From positions 248,001 through 312,000 of the forward strand of contig NZ_FZLO01000003.1 of NCBI RefSeq assembly GCF_900197595.1: DNA of 64,000 bases. The letters run 5' to 3'. This DNA is from Scatolibacter rhodanostii. Lineage in GTDB: Bacteria; Bacillota; Clostridia; Oscillospirales; Acutalibacteraceae. The notes beneath the pieces are model-generated. The model was given only the letters and a program-made list of their open reading frames with translations. It was not told the DNA's origin and did no database searches. Each line of letters begins with the position of its first letter. Position 1 is the stretch's first letter. A program made the position numbers and the translations under genes. Of this stretch, positions 44,660 to 53,800 are shown one piece after another.

Positions 44660-45646
44660 ATGGGAAATGGATATATCCCTGAAGAGCAGATAGAAGAAGC
44701 TCGGCAAATGGATTTACTTAGCTATCTTCGAAACTACGAACCGCAGGAGCTGAAACACTTGTCAGGAAATACGTATTGTCTGCGTTCACATGACAGCTTA
44801 AAAATCTCTGGAAAGGGTTTGTGGAACTGGTTTTCACAAGGGGTAGGTGGAAGAAACGCTTTGGATTTTCTCATGAAAGTGAGAGGCTTAACCTTTCGCC
44901 AAGCCGTTGAACAAATTACAGACAGAACGGCTGCTATCCCCCCTGTGTATCATTATGCTGAGGTAGAAGAAGTAAAAAAAGAATTAGATTTACCGGAAAA
45001 GAACAGCAATTCCAAACGTGTGTTTGCGTACCTCATGAGCAGAGGAATTGACAAAGAAGTGATTTCCTATTGTATGAAGCAAGGGCTAGTATATGAATGT
45101 AAGAATCATCACAATGCTGTTTTTGTGGGAAAAGATTTATCCGGTACACCGAAATATGCAGCCAAAAGAGGAACAGCCACTGGTTCGAACTTCAAGGTCG
45201 ATGCTGTAGGAAGTGATAAGAAATATTCGTTTTCCATGCCTGCGGTAAAACCAAATGAAGTGCTGCATTTATTTGAAGCAGCCATTGACGTGATGTCTTA
45301 TGCAACACTTCTCCATATGAAAGGTAAAGATTTTAAGCAGTACAATTTACTCTCTCTGGCAGGTGTTTATGCTCCCAAAAAAGGAGATGATTCGCCTAAA
45401 CTGCCTGTAGGCTTAGAACGATTTCTAAAAGATTATCCTCACATCAAGCAGCTGAACCTACACATTGATAATGATGAAGTGAGGCGTGCTGCCAGTCTTA
45501 CTATTAAGAAAATTGTGCAAGGTCAGTATACTTGTGGTATCTTTTCTCCCACCGGAGATTGCAAAGACATAAATGATTATCTTGTTTCTATTAAAAGAGA
45601 AAAGGGACTTTTAAAGACACCTGAAAAACAAACAGTTTCACGGTAA
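44660..45646 (+). CDS. DUF3991/Toprim-type protein of conjugative elements
   Basis: This is a 328-residue soluble protein. The N-terminal part (about 8-80) is CHC2 zinc-finger-like in layout (DLLSYLRNYEPQELKH, then LKISGKGLWNWFSQGVGGRNALDFL), but the metal Cys residues are replaced. A DUF3991-like central part (about 105-190) and a Toprim-like domain (about 200-320) follow, with HLFEAAIDVMSY, LNLHIDNDEVRR and CKDINDYL. These proteins are DNA primase relatives in Tn1549-type conjugative elements. AAAGGAGG precedes the ATG. It is one of the intact element genes in the island and supports a conjugative origin. Confidence 0.85.
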   Translation: MGNGYIPEEQIEEARQMDLLSYLRNYEPQELKHLSGNTYCLRSHDSLKISGKGLWNWFSQGVGGRNALDFLMKVRGLTFRQAVEQITDRTAAIPPVYHYAEVEEVKKELDLPEKNSNSKRVFAYLMSRGIDKEVISYCMKQGLVYECKNHHNAVFVGKDLSGTPKYAAKRGTATGSNFKVDAVGSDKKYSFSMPAVKPNEVLHLFEAAIDVMSYATLLHMKGKDFKQYNLLSLAGVYAPKKGDDSPKLPVGLERFLKDYPHIKQLNLHIDNDEVRRAASLTIKKIVQGQYTCGIFSPTGDCKDINDYLVSIKREKGLLKTPEKQTVSR

Positions 45647-45761
45647 TATTCTTGTTAGACAATCTAAATTATGTGGTATAATAGAATCCAACAAGTTAGA
45701 TTCATTGAAAAAATAGTTTTATGCGTATTAGTTTTTTGGTAAGCTGAAAGAGGTGTTTTTG

Positions 45762-46529
45762 ATGAGTGAATATGAAAAAATCGTAAAGCTCTGGCAATCC
45801 TATAATTTAAATGACCCGCACGGCCTTGACCGATATTTAAGTAGTTTTCGTGTCCTCTTTGCCTACAATTCAGGTAGAATTGAAAACGAAGAGATTACGT
45901 ATCATGATACGAGAGAAATCTTTGAGAACGGTAAAGTGAGTGGTTATACAGGTAACACGAAAGCACTTTTTGAACAAGAAAATCAAAAACTGTGCTATGA
46001 ATATCTCAAGAAAAAGATTGTAGACAAAGAGCCAATAACCGTTGATTTAATCCAAGAAATTCATAGAATTTTGACCAGTGGCACTTATGATGAACGTCGA
46101 TATATTGAAAATGGTGAACGTCCCGGTGAATTTAAAAAGCATGACTATGTAACAGGTATTCATGAAGTCGGCTCTTTTCCTGAAGATGTAGAAGCTGATT
46201 TGCAAGACTTGTTAGAAGAAATGAATGAATATTCGAATAAGGATGTGTTAAAGGTTGCTGCCTATTTTCATGCAAGGTTTGAATATATTCACCCGTTTGC
46301 CGATGGTAACGGACGTGTTGGCCGTACATTACTAAACTATTTTTTGATGACACATAGTCATCCTCCTATCATCATTTATGATGAGGACAAGAATGGGTAT
46401 TATAAAGCACTTGAGCATTATGACCAAGATGAAGATTTGATTTCCATGCATAGTTTCTTGAAAAATCAGGCAGAAAAAACATGGGCAAAAACGTTAGAGC
46501 GGCAGGAAAGGCGAAATAAGGAACGATAA
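45762..46529 (+). CDS. Fic-domain protein (probable AMPylase)
   Basis: The protein has 255 residues from the ATG at 45762 (AGAGGTG upstream); a GTG three codons earlier overlaps that site. The Fic active-site motif HPFADGNGRVGR is complete (177-188), so transfer of AMP from ATP to a target protein is expected. An N-terminal inhibitory motif SGRIEN (Ser37 to Asn42) matches the class II pattern S/T-xxx-E-G/N, with Glu41 blocking the ATP site until relieved. It is a stand-alone cytoplasmic protein with no separate antitoxin needed. It lies between element genes and is ended by a hairpin at 46551. Confidence 0.93.
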   Translation: MSEYEKIVKLWQSYNLNDPHGLDRYLSSFRVLFAYNSGRIENEEITYHDTREIFENGKVSGYTGNTKALFEQENQKLCYEYLKKKIVDKEPITVDLIQEIHRILTSGTYDERRYIENGERPGEFKKHDYVTGIHEVGSFPEDVEADLQDLLEEMNEYSNKDVLKVAAYFHARFEYIHPFADGNGRVGRTLLNYFLMTHSHPPIIIYDEDKNGYYKALEHYDQDEDLISMHSFLKNQAEKTWAKTLERQERRNKER

Positions 46530-46550
46530 AAATAAATAGGTATAAATCTG

Positions 46551-46582
46551 AACCGTTCATTATTTAATGAGCGGTTTTTGTT
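46551..46582 (+). terminator. Terminator of the fic gene
   Basis: An 11-bp stem AACCGTTCATT/AATGAGCGGTT (one G-U pair) is followed by TTTTGTTTTTT. Confidence 0.85.
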
Positions 46583-46620
46583 TTTTCTGCGCTATTATGA
46601 ATCAAAAAGGATGTGGCTGT

Positions 46621-46845
46621 ATGGCTGATACTGAAGAAAATAGTTCCAGTACAAATGAGGCAGAGTATATCCGCACTATGAAAAAGTTAGGACTGGTTTC
46701 TCTTCTTCTGTTAGGTTTAGATGTCTTACAACTAATTTTTAAACCAATAACAACAAGTACAATCCTGTTTATCATAATCGAATGGCTACTTGTTATTTGT
46801 GGGTTTATTTATTGTCATCGATTTTATAAAGGGAGGAGAAAATAA
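46621..46845 (+). CDS. Small membrane protein
   Basis: Seventy-four residues from the ATG at 46621 (AAGGAT upstream): a short acidic start (MADTEENSSS), two membrane helices (about 20-40 and 46-66) and a basic end (HRFYKGRRK). It ends one base before the next gene and shares its transcript. Unknown function; small two-helix proteins are frequent in conjugative elements. Confidence 0.6.
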   Translation: MADTEENSSSTNEAEYIRTMKKLGLVSLLLLGLDVLQLIFKPITTSTILFIIIEWLLVICGFIYCHRFYKGRRK

Positions 46846-46846
46846 T

Positions 46847-47110
46847 ATGGCCAGTAAATCAAATGGGAAACTGAATTTAAGCTTTCCTGATGAAAAAATG
46901 AAAGTTTTAGAGTTCTGTTTGACAGAAAAAGGGAAAGATTTAGATGAACTATTGACAGAATTCTTAGACGGATTGTATCGAAAAAATGTCCCTGTTATCA
47001 TGAGAAAGTATATAGAACCGGACAAGAAAAAAGAGGATAAAGAAAATGAAAACCCATCAGGAAGAAAAGAAATTTCAAACGAAAACGCTTCGGTTTCTGG
47101 ACCTTATTAA
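46847..47110 (+). CDS. DUF6103-like small protein of mobile elements
   Basis: Eighty-seven residues from the ATG at 46847 with GGGAGGAG inside the end of the previous gene. The core LNLSFPDEKMKVLEFCLTEKGKDLDELLTEFLDGLYRKNVP is a ribbon-helix-helix-like small protein common in Tn1549-type elements just before the mobilisation genes. The Lys/Glu-rich tail is probably disordered. The relaxase genes expected next are absent; a candidate oriT follows instead. Confidence 0.65.
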   Translation: MASKSNGKLNLSFPDEKMKVLEFCLTEKGKDLDELLTEFLDGLYRKNVPVIMRKYIEPDKKKEDKENENPSGRKEISNENASVSGPY

Positions 47111-47181
47111 TCCTTTTTCCTAGATCAAAATCAAAAATACTTGTTCAATAAAATATGATTTAGGAATTGGAAAGGGGATAT

Positions 47182-47228
47182 TAGGGGGACTCCCCTAACA
47201 AGTGTGTTTGTCATGTGTCATGACAAAC
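47182..47228 (+). other. Candidate origin of transfer (oriT)
   Basis: Two hairpins lie close together just after the DUF6103-like gene: TAGGGG/CCCCTA (47182-47197) and a perfect 10-bp inverted repeat GTTTGTCATG/CATGACAAAC (47206-47228). Such a pair next to an accessory gene of this family is the layout of oriT sites in Clostridia conjugative elements. No relaxase gene is left in the window. The assignment is inferred. Confidence 0.45.
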
Positions 47229-47265
47229 GCGATGCTTGCGAAGGTAATGTAAAACTGCTAGTGAA

Positions 47266-47634
47266 ATGGCTGCAGATTACCATTTTAACGAGGAACAAAA
47301 CAACTTACTAAAAGAGCTTCTATCTGACAATAACGCAAGTATGTGGAAAGAATTATTGTATGGCTTTGGTTTATCTCCCAATATCGGCAAAGATGGCTTT
47401 GCATGGCCGCTGCCCTCTGAGCACGGTACAGATTGGATTACCAGTGCCTTTGGAGGTCGGTGGAATCCGATCACAGGTGCATGGGAAGATGCTCACGGCG
47501 CTATCGACATTGGCGCACCGGGTGGTACACCGATTATGGCTTCTGCAGATGAAACAGTCGTCATTTCCAGATGGTCAGATTCCTACGGTAATTGGGTAAT
47601 GATTGAGCATGATGATAAACTCAAAACAACGTAA
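47266..47634 (+). pseudogene. Truncated M23 peptidase of a conjugation machine
   Basis: A 122-residue remnant. The second half matches an M23 lysostaphin-type metallopeptidase (AFGGRWNPITGAWEDAHGAIDIGAPGGTPIMASADETVV, with the HxxxD zinc motif). The domain stops soon after VMIEHDD, so the later HxH ligands are missing. The N-terminal part is helical. No ribosome site is visible. In intact elements this protein opens the cell wall for conjugation; here it is a leftover. Confidence 0.75.
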
Positions 47635-47695
47635 TCCTATAAATTCTATAAAAATTTAAAAAATGTACCCATTAAGCATTCAATCTATATATCTG

Positions 47696-47724
47696 TTGAG
47701 GATTCAAATAAACTGTGCTATTAT
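47696..47724 (+). promoter_or_regulatory. Promoter of the creatininase-family gene
   Basis: TTGAGG (47696-47701) and TATTAT (47719-47724) are 17 bases apart, about 120 bp before the gene. Confidence 0.5.
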
Positions 47725-47846
47725 TTGTTATACTAGCTATTTACTTTATGGCATTAAATAAGGAACTGGTGATTATAGCAATTAGATAAAGTTCTAATAC
47801 GCTGATATTATTCATACTATGCATACATGATAGGAGATGGAGTACC

Positions 47847-48695
47847 ATGAATTATTCTATATTTTCAGACACAATAGCTGATATGAATTGGTTGGAAATT
47901 GAGGAGAAAGGCAAAGAAAAAGTACCTGTTCTATTTCCCTTGGGCGTTATTGAGGAGCATGGACCACATTTGCCATTAGGAACAGATATTTATTGGAGTT
48001 ACGCCATATGCAAAATGATAAAAGATGCGTTAAATGAGAAAAGAACAGATTGTTTAATTGCACCACCATATTATTGGGGAATTAATCATTGTACAGGTTC
48101 ATTTCCGGGAACATTTTCTGTCAAACCAGAGACTATGACAATGGTATTAATCGACATATTTGAAAATTTACATCAGTTTGGCTTTAATCAGGTGTACTGT
48201 ATAAATTATCATGGAGATGCCTTACATATTAAGACCATACTCGATTCAATAAAGTCGGCAAATGAAAAATTCAACATGAATATCCGCTTATTAATGGAAC
48301 CATATGATTTATATCCATTAGGATTGTCTGGTAAAGAGGATTACATTTTGTTAGATAGTGCGGAGTATCCACCGGAACTTTTTGTTGAGGATGATGCAGA
48401 TAAAAAAGATTTGTTTGACATCCATGCAGGTGCCTTTGAAACAGCAGCAATGGATTATTTTTATCCCCTTGCTGTTCGTAAAGAAATTATTAAACCGTTG
48501 AAATCTTATTCATTGACAAAAAACGGTCTCTCTGTATGGCTTTCTGGTGGAGAAAATGTAAAAAGTGTTGCACCACTTGGATATGCTGGAAACCCAGCGG
48601 GATACGAAAGAAACAGTTCGACTGTTGAACTCGTTTTTAAAACACTGGTAGATTACTGTGCAAATAAAATTATAGAATATAACTCTCAAAAATGA
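47847..48695 (+). CDS. Creatininase-family amidohydrolase
   Basis: This 282-residue metal-dependent amidohydrolase keeps the family metal ligands: EEHG (Glu and His near residues 36-37), GTD (near 46), NYHGD (about 118-122) and DIHAGAFETA with a ligand Glu (about 191-200). Members open cyclic amides such as creatinine or act in riboflavin/mycofactocin-type pathways. Nothing beside it points to one pathway. ATG with AGGAGATGG. It sits as cargo inside the remnant element, between the M23 fragment and an XRE gene. Confidence 0.88.
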   Translation: MNYSIFSDTIADMNWLEIEEKGKEKVPVLFPLGVIEEHGPHLPLGTDIYWSYAICKMIKDALNEKRTDCLIAPPYYWGINHCTGSFPGTFSVKPETMTMVLIDIFENLHQFGFNQVYCINYHGDALHIKTILDSIKSANEKFNMNIRLLMEPYDLYPLGLSGKEDYILLDSAEYPPELFVEDDADKKDLFDIHAGAFETAAMDYFYPLAVRKEIIKPLKSYSLTKNGLSVWLSGGENVKSVAPLGYAGNPAGYERNSSTVELVFKTLVDYCANKIIEYNSQK

Positions 48696-48973
48696 GCATT
48701 ACACGAACTTGGGTGTCAATCATAATCTTCGTCTAATGTTTATAATGGACAAGCTAATCATAGCAAATTAAGGGAAGCTCGATAAATTGAATTTTGTTTT
48801 TTACTTGGATAAATAGATGATACCGAGAACAATCTACAGACCTTAGCTCTTCCCCCACCAACATATCTAATAGCTTACCATGACTATAAAACATGAATGT
48901 TAATTTACGTTGCTTGCAGCAATGGACAGTACTTCATACAATTATGGTAACAACTTAAAGGTGGTTATCTATC

Positions 48974-49483
48974 ATGTTAAATGAAAACATAAAGGCAATT
49001 AGAAAATCAAGAGGGCTTTCGCAAGAAGAACTTGCTATCAAGCTGAATGTGGTTCGGCAAACCATTTCCAAATGGGAACAAGGATTATCTGTCCCCGATT
49101 CTGATATGCTGATTTCCCTATCAGAATCACTTGAAATACCGGTAAGCACTCTGCTTGGAGAAACTGTGATAGAGCCGAAAGTGAATGATTTGAAAGCGAT
49201 TTCTGAAAAATTAGAAATTATTAATTTACAACTTGCACAAAGGAAAACTGCGAGAAGGAAAATGCTTCATTGGCTATTTATCTCATTGTGTACAGTTATA
49301 GTAATGATTTTTGCGTTCCTAATAGTATTAAATAGTCCTTACTTAGGTTGGGATTATCATGACCCTGAAACCGCTGTTGTCGGAGTAACTTTTCACGCAT
49401 TTGAATGGCTGTTTTTCAGATTAGCACCGATTATCTTGATTGGAGCAATTACTGGAATTTGCTTGACACGAAAAAAAGAATAA
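48974..49483 (+). CDS. XRE regulator with membrane domain
   Basis: The protein has 169 residues: an XRE helix-turn-helix (about 5-60, LSQEELAIKLNVVRQTISKWEQG), a helical linker, then two membrane helices (about 95-118 and 140-165). Membrane-bound XRE regulators of this design are common in Bacillota and often control resistance or stress genes. AAAGGTGG precedes the ATG. The 278-bp region before it shows no other feature. The target is unknown. Confidence 0.88.
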   Translation: MLNENIKAIRKSRGLSQEELAIKLNVVRQTISKWEQGLSVPDSDMLISLSESLEIPVSTLLGETVIEPKVNDLKAISEKLEIINLQLAQRKTARRKMLHWLFISLCTVIVMIFAFLIVLNSPYLGWDYHDPETAVVGVTFHAFEWLFFRLAPIILIGAITGICLTRKKE

Positions 49484-49615
49484 ACTGCCCTACTTTTTTG
49501 AGAATAGTTCAGATTTCAAAGTTTTCATTTATCAAGCTGCATAGTTTGTTTATTCGCTACGAAGAACAAATTACACAATATAAATATTATAAGTGTTTTA
49601 CTGGAGTGGATTTAT

Positions 49616-50563
49616 ATGAATATTACAAATGATTCAGCTAAATATTTCGATGATGTTTTCAATATGGCATATGAAAAATACTCTGTTGAGCTTACGCATC
49701 ACACATTTCTTCCAAGAAAATCAAAATCAGACTTTTATAATTTTTTTAAGCCTAATTTTGAAGCAGCAAAATGTATAGTAGCAACCGAAGATGATATTTG
49801 TAAAGGTTTTATTCTATATTCAATAAAAAATATTAATGACGAACTCAGGTGTGATATTCCTGTGTGGGGATACGGTTCAAATAAGGATAAGTCTGAAAAG
49901 ATTATAAACTATTTATTTATATATTTAGCCGAACAAATTGTAACAGGTATAAAAATAGATTTTTCTGTCCATTTATACGCACATGATTATGAAACACAAA
50001 AACTTTTTTCATATATGCAATTTGGTGTTATATGTGAAAAAGCTGTACGTTGTATTAAAAAAATTGAACACAATAGTACTGTTACCGTCAGAAAAATATT
50101 AAAAGATGAGTTAATGATAAGATGGAATGATATATGGGAATTATTGAAACAGTTGCTTGACCATTTGAAAAAGAGCCCCGTTTTTTATCCTTGTAACGAG
50201 TTTACTGAAAGTGTTTACATGGATTTTTTGACTGATGATAATACTCTGGTATACATTGCAGAAGATAAAAATAAAATAATCGGAATTATTGAAGCCAATC
50301 AGGATAATCTTGGTTTGATATTTGCTGAATCAACTTCTGTAAATGTAGGGGAAGCGTTTGTAATACCGGAGTATAGAGGCTTATTAATAGCACAAGCATT
50401 ACTGAGTTGTTTAGAAAATGATTTGCTTGCTCGTTACATACAATATGACTGGGTAGAACATGGAACAGCAAACCCAAATGCGAGAGGTTTTTGGAATAAA
50501 TATTTTGAAACAATAGAGTATGAATTTATTCGAAGCATAGATTGTCAGAGCTCTACATTATGA
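49616..50563 (+). CDS. GNAT-family acetyltransferase
   Basis: The protein has 315 residues. The C-terminal half (about 155-310) is a GNAT domain with the acetyl-CoA loop VIPEYRGLLIAQALLS and NARGFWNKYFE near the end. The N-terminal half (about 20-140) looks like a degenerate second GNAT copy (CIVATEDDICKGFILYSI). TGGAGTGG lies before the ATG. Substrate unknown; stand-alone cargo gene. Confidence 0.82.
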   Translation: MNITNDSAKYFDDVFNMAYEKYSVELTHHTFLPRKSKSDFYNFFKPNFEAAKCIVATEDDICKGFILYSIKNINDELRCDIPVWGYGSNKDKSEKIINYLFIYLAEQIVTGIKIDFSVHLYAHDYETQKLFSYMQFGVICEKAVRCIKKIEHNSTVTVRKILKDELMIRWNDIWELLKQLLDHLKKSPVFYPCNEFTESVYMDFLTDDNTLVYIAEDKNKIIGIIEANQDNLGLIFAESTSVNVGEAFVIPEYRGLLIAQALLSCLENDLLARYIQYDWVEHGTANPNARGFWNKYFETIEYEFIRSIDCQSSTL

Positions 50564-50654
50564 ACAAACTCAGCATCTCTAAAATTCTCCGAGCTACTCA
50601 TTATGTCTATAATCAATCACTTGCACAATCACAATAAAGATGAGAAATATCATC

Positions 50655-50771
50655 AAGACCTGAGTTTTCACTCAGGTCTTTTACTTTGCCTTCATATAAA
50701 AAGAAATCAGGTATAAAGAGGAAACATAGTTCCTCTTTTCAGAAAAGTTGCTCTTTAGAGGGCAACTTTTT
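50655..50771 (+). terminator. Three consecutive terminator-like hairpins
   Basis: Hairpin 1 (50655-50684) is AAGACCTGAG/CTCAGGTCTT plus T-rich tail. Hairpin 2 (50715-50739) is AAAGAGGAA/TTCCTCTTT. Hairpin 3 (50743-50771) is AAAAGTTGC/GCAACTTTT plus a T run. They lie upstream of the giant C39 gene and would strongly block read-through. The sequence of hairpin 1 recurs before repA at 55364. Confidence 0.7.
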
Positions 50772-50870
50772 TATGTTTTAGAGGGATAAGTGAAGAGAGC
50801 TCCTTCATAGATGAGCAAACAGTATATTCTGCCTGTTCATTTAATCAAAATTATATATCAGGAGGTTAAT

Positions 50871-53800
50871 ATGAGTAAATCGGTTACTGATGTTTACAAA
50901 AATGCTCAATTGTCCTATTTGAACGGTGGTTCATGGAAAAGTTTCAATAATATCACTCGTAATGCTATGGATGGTATTAAGATTCAGACAAAGTCCAGTG
51001 AATACTATTTGATGTACAGAACTTGGAACCAAGGTAAGACAGACTACTATCCTTATGTATCCAGTAAAGAAGATGACTATGCCGGAGCTTCCGGAAAACC
51101 TATTCAGCAAATTCAGATTCAGGCCTATCGCAAAGACGGAACAAAACTGAGTTCCGGTATTGTGGTGATGTATCGGGCTTATGTTGATAATAGTTGGCTG
51201 CCATGGGTTAGTAATGCCGACCCAGAATGGATGTACAGTGTATCAAAGGAATATGCATTGGGTGGGTCATTGGATACCGCCTCTTCTTATGCAGGTAAGC
51301 CCGGTAAAAATATTCAGGGAATTCAGATTTTGGTATTTGAAGCCGGCTCTCTGGGCAATTTCACAGGGGGAGAAAACACGACTTCTGCCCTGAGCTATAT
51401 GTTGGATGATGGCTCAAAGTGGTATGGATTTGACCGTGCAGCGGTCGCTTCACACATTGACGGTATCAAGATTCAGACTGCTGCTAACAAAGATTATTAT
51501 TTGACCTATCAAACTTGGAATGAAGGAAAGACAGCATTCTATCCAGTTGTAACAAGCAGAGAAAATGACTATGCTGGTTCTCCCGGTAAGCCGATTCAAA
51601 AAATCACCATCAGTGCTTTCAAGAATGACGGCACAAAGCTGACGTCGGGTGTCATTGTCATGTACAGAGTGCGAGTGGAAGACAGATGGCTGCCATGGGT
51701 CAGTAATGCCGACCCCGAGTGGATGCAGAATATGAAGAGCAAATACAGCTTGGACGGTTCACTCGACACCAGTTCCGGTTATGCCGGAATCGATGGCAAA
51801 AATATTCAAGGTGTTGAAATCCGAATCTTAGAAGAAGATTCTTCTAACGCAGGAGGCGGCAGCTTTACCGGCGGTGAAACGGGTGCAGGTCTTAGCTGCA
51901 TGACAGATGGCAGTTCCGCATGGAAAAGCTTTACCGGCAGCATAACGGCTTCTCACATTGACGGTGTCAAAATGCAGACTGGTTCTGACAAAGCTTACTA
52001 TCTCGCTTATGAAACTTGGAACGAAGGGCAGTCCTACTACTACCCCACGGTAACCAGCAAAGAAAATGATTATGCGGGTTCTGTCGGAAAGCCGATTCAG
52101 CGACTGAGCATTCGTGCGTATGCCAACGACGGCACAAAACTGACTACAGGTATTGTGGTTCTCTACCGTGTTCGTGTAGAAAACAGATGGCTGCCTTGGG
52201 TGAGTAATGCTGACCCTGAATGGATGGACAGCGTAAAAAGCAAGTACAATTTGGATGGCGAACTGGATTACTCTTCTGCCTATGCCGGCATTGGTGGCAA
52301 GAACATCAACGGTGTCGAAATCCGAGTATTTGACGGCAAGACAACGGCTTCTTCTATAGGAGGTCTGGCGGGTAACGAAGTTTCCGCTCCATTGAGCTAT
52401 CTGAATGGTTCTACTTGGAAAGAATTTACCGGCATGGTTCTCTCCAAAATGGACGGCATTAAAATTCAAACAACAGGGAAACCGTATTACCTGCAATATC
52501 GAACATGGAATTCTGGAAAATCAGGCTATTATCCTTTTGTCACCAGTACAGAAAATGATTATGCAGGTTCCCCGGGCAAGCCTGTTCAACTGCTGAACAT
52601 TCAAGTCTACAAAACCGATGGAACGAAGCTGACAAGCGGTGTGGTTGTCATGTATCGAACCTATACAGACGGAAGATGGCTGCCGTGGGTGAGTAATGCC
52701 GACCCTGAGTGGATGCAGACTGTGCAGACCAAATACAAATTGGACGGTGCCCTTGACACGCAAAGCTATTATGCAGGAATTGACGGCAAAGACATTAGCG
52801 GTGTCGAAATCCGAATCTTTGAAGAAAATCAGATGTATACGGGCGAGCCAACTCCTACAGGAAAATACAAACTCATTTCAGCTCCGTTTATTTCACAAAT
52901 TCCATCCTATCCGACAGGCTGTGAAAGTGTCAGTACAGTGATGGCCTTGAAATATGCGGGAATCAATATTTCAGTCGATAAATTCATTGATTCGTATCTG
53001 TACAAAACGTCCCTTCCGTTTGACCCCAATGTTTCGTTCGGTGGTAATCCGAGATCAGATTCTTCTTACGGCTGTTATGCTCCTGTTATCAAAAAGGCGT
53101 TGGACAAAGCATTGACAGGAACATCACACTACGCTAAAACAGTGAGCGGATTGTCCATGCAAAATCTATGCTCGCAGTATATCGACAAAGGGATTCCTGT
53201 CATCATATGGGCGACCATGGGCATGAGAGCACATTACATCAGCGCAGCATGGACATATGGCGGAAAGACCATCCGCTGGGTTGCACCGGAACATTGTCTG
53301 CTGTTAGTAGGCTATGATGACAACCATTATATTTTCAACGACCCACTGCGAAACTCTCCCAGAACTTACTACACAAAAACTGCTGTGGAAGAGGCCTATC
53401 AGGGATTGTCTCGTCAGGCCATTGTGGTAATGGGAAATAGTAGTACACCTAATGTGCCCGTAACCAATGTTACACTGAACAAAACATCTGCTAATTTAGT
53501 AATGGGAGAAGAAATTACATTGTCAGCCAATGTTGTTCCTTCAAATGCCACTAATAAAGTCTTGACATGGTATTCCAGTGATAGTAGTATAGTAGATGTA
53601 AATTCGGTTGGCAAAATAGTGGCTACAAAAGCCGGTACAGCTACCATAACTGTGACCATTGAGGGTAAAAGTGCCTCTTGCAAAATCTCTGTCAGTTCGT
53701 TATGTGGAGGTAGCAACTATAGGAATGTCAATCATCATGACATGGAAATTAATCAATCGGATGGATATTATCACTGCAAAAAATGCGGTTATAAAGTAAA

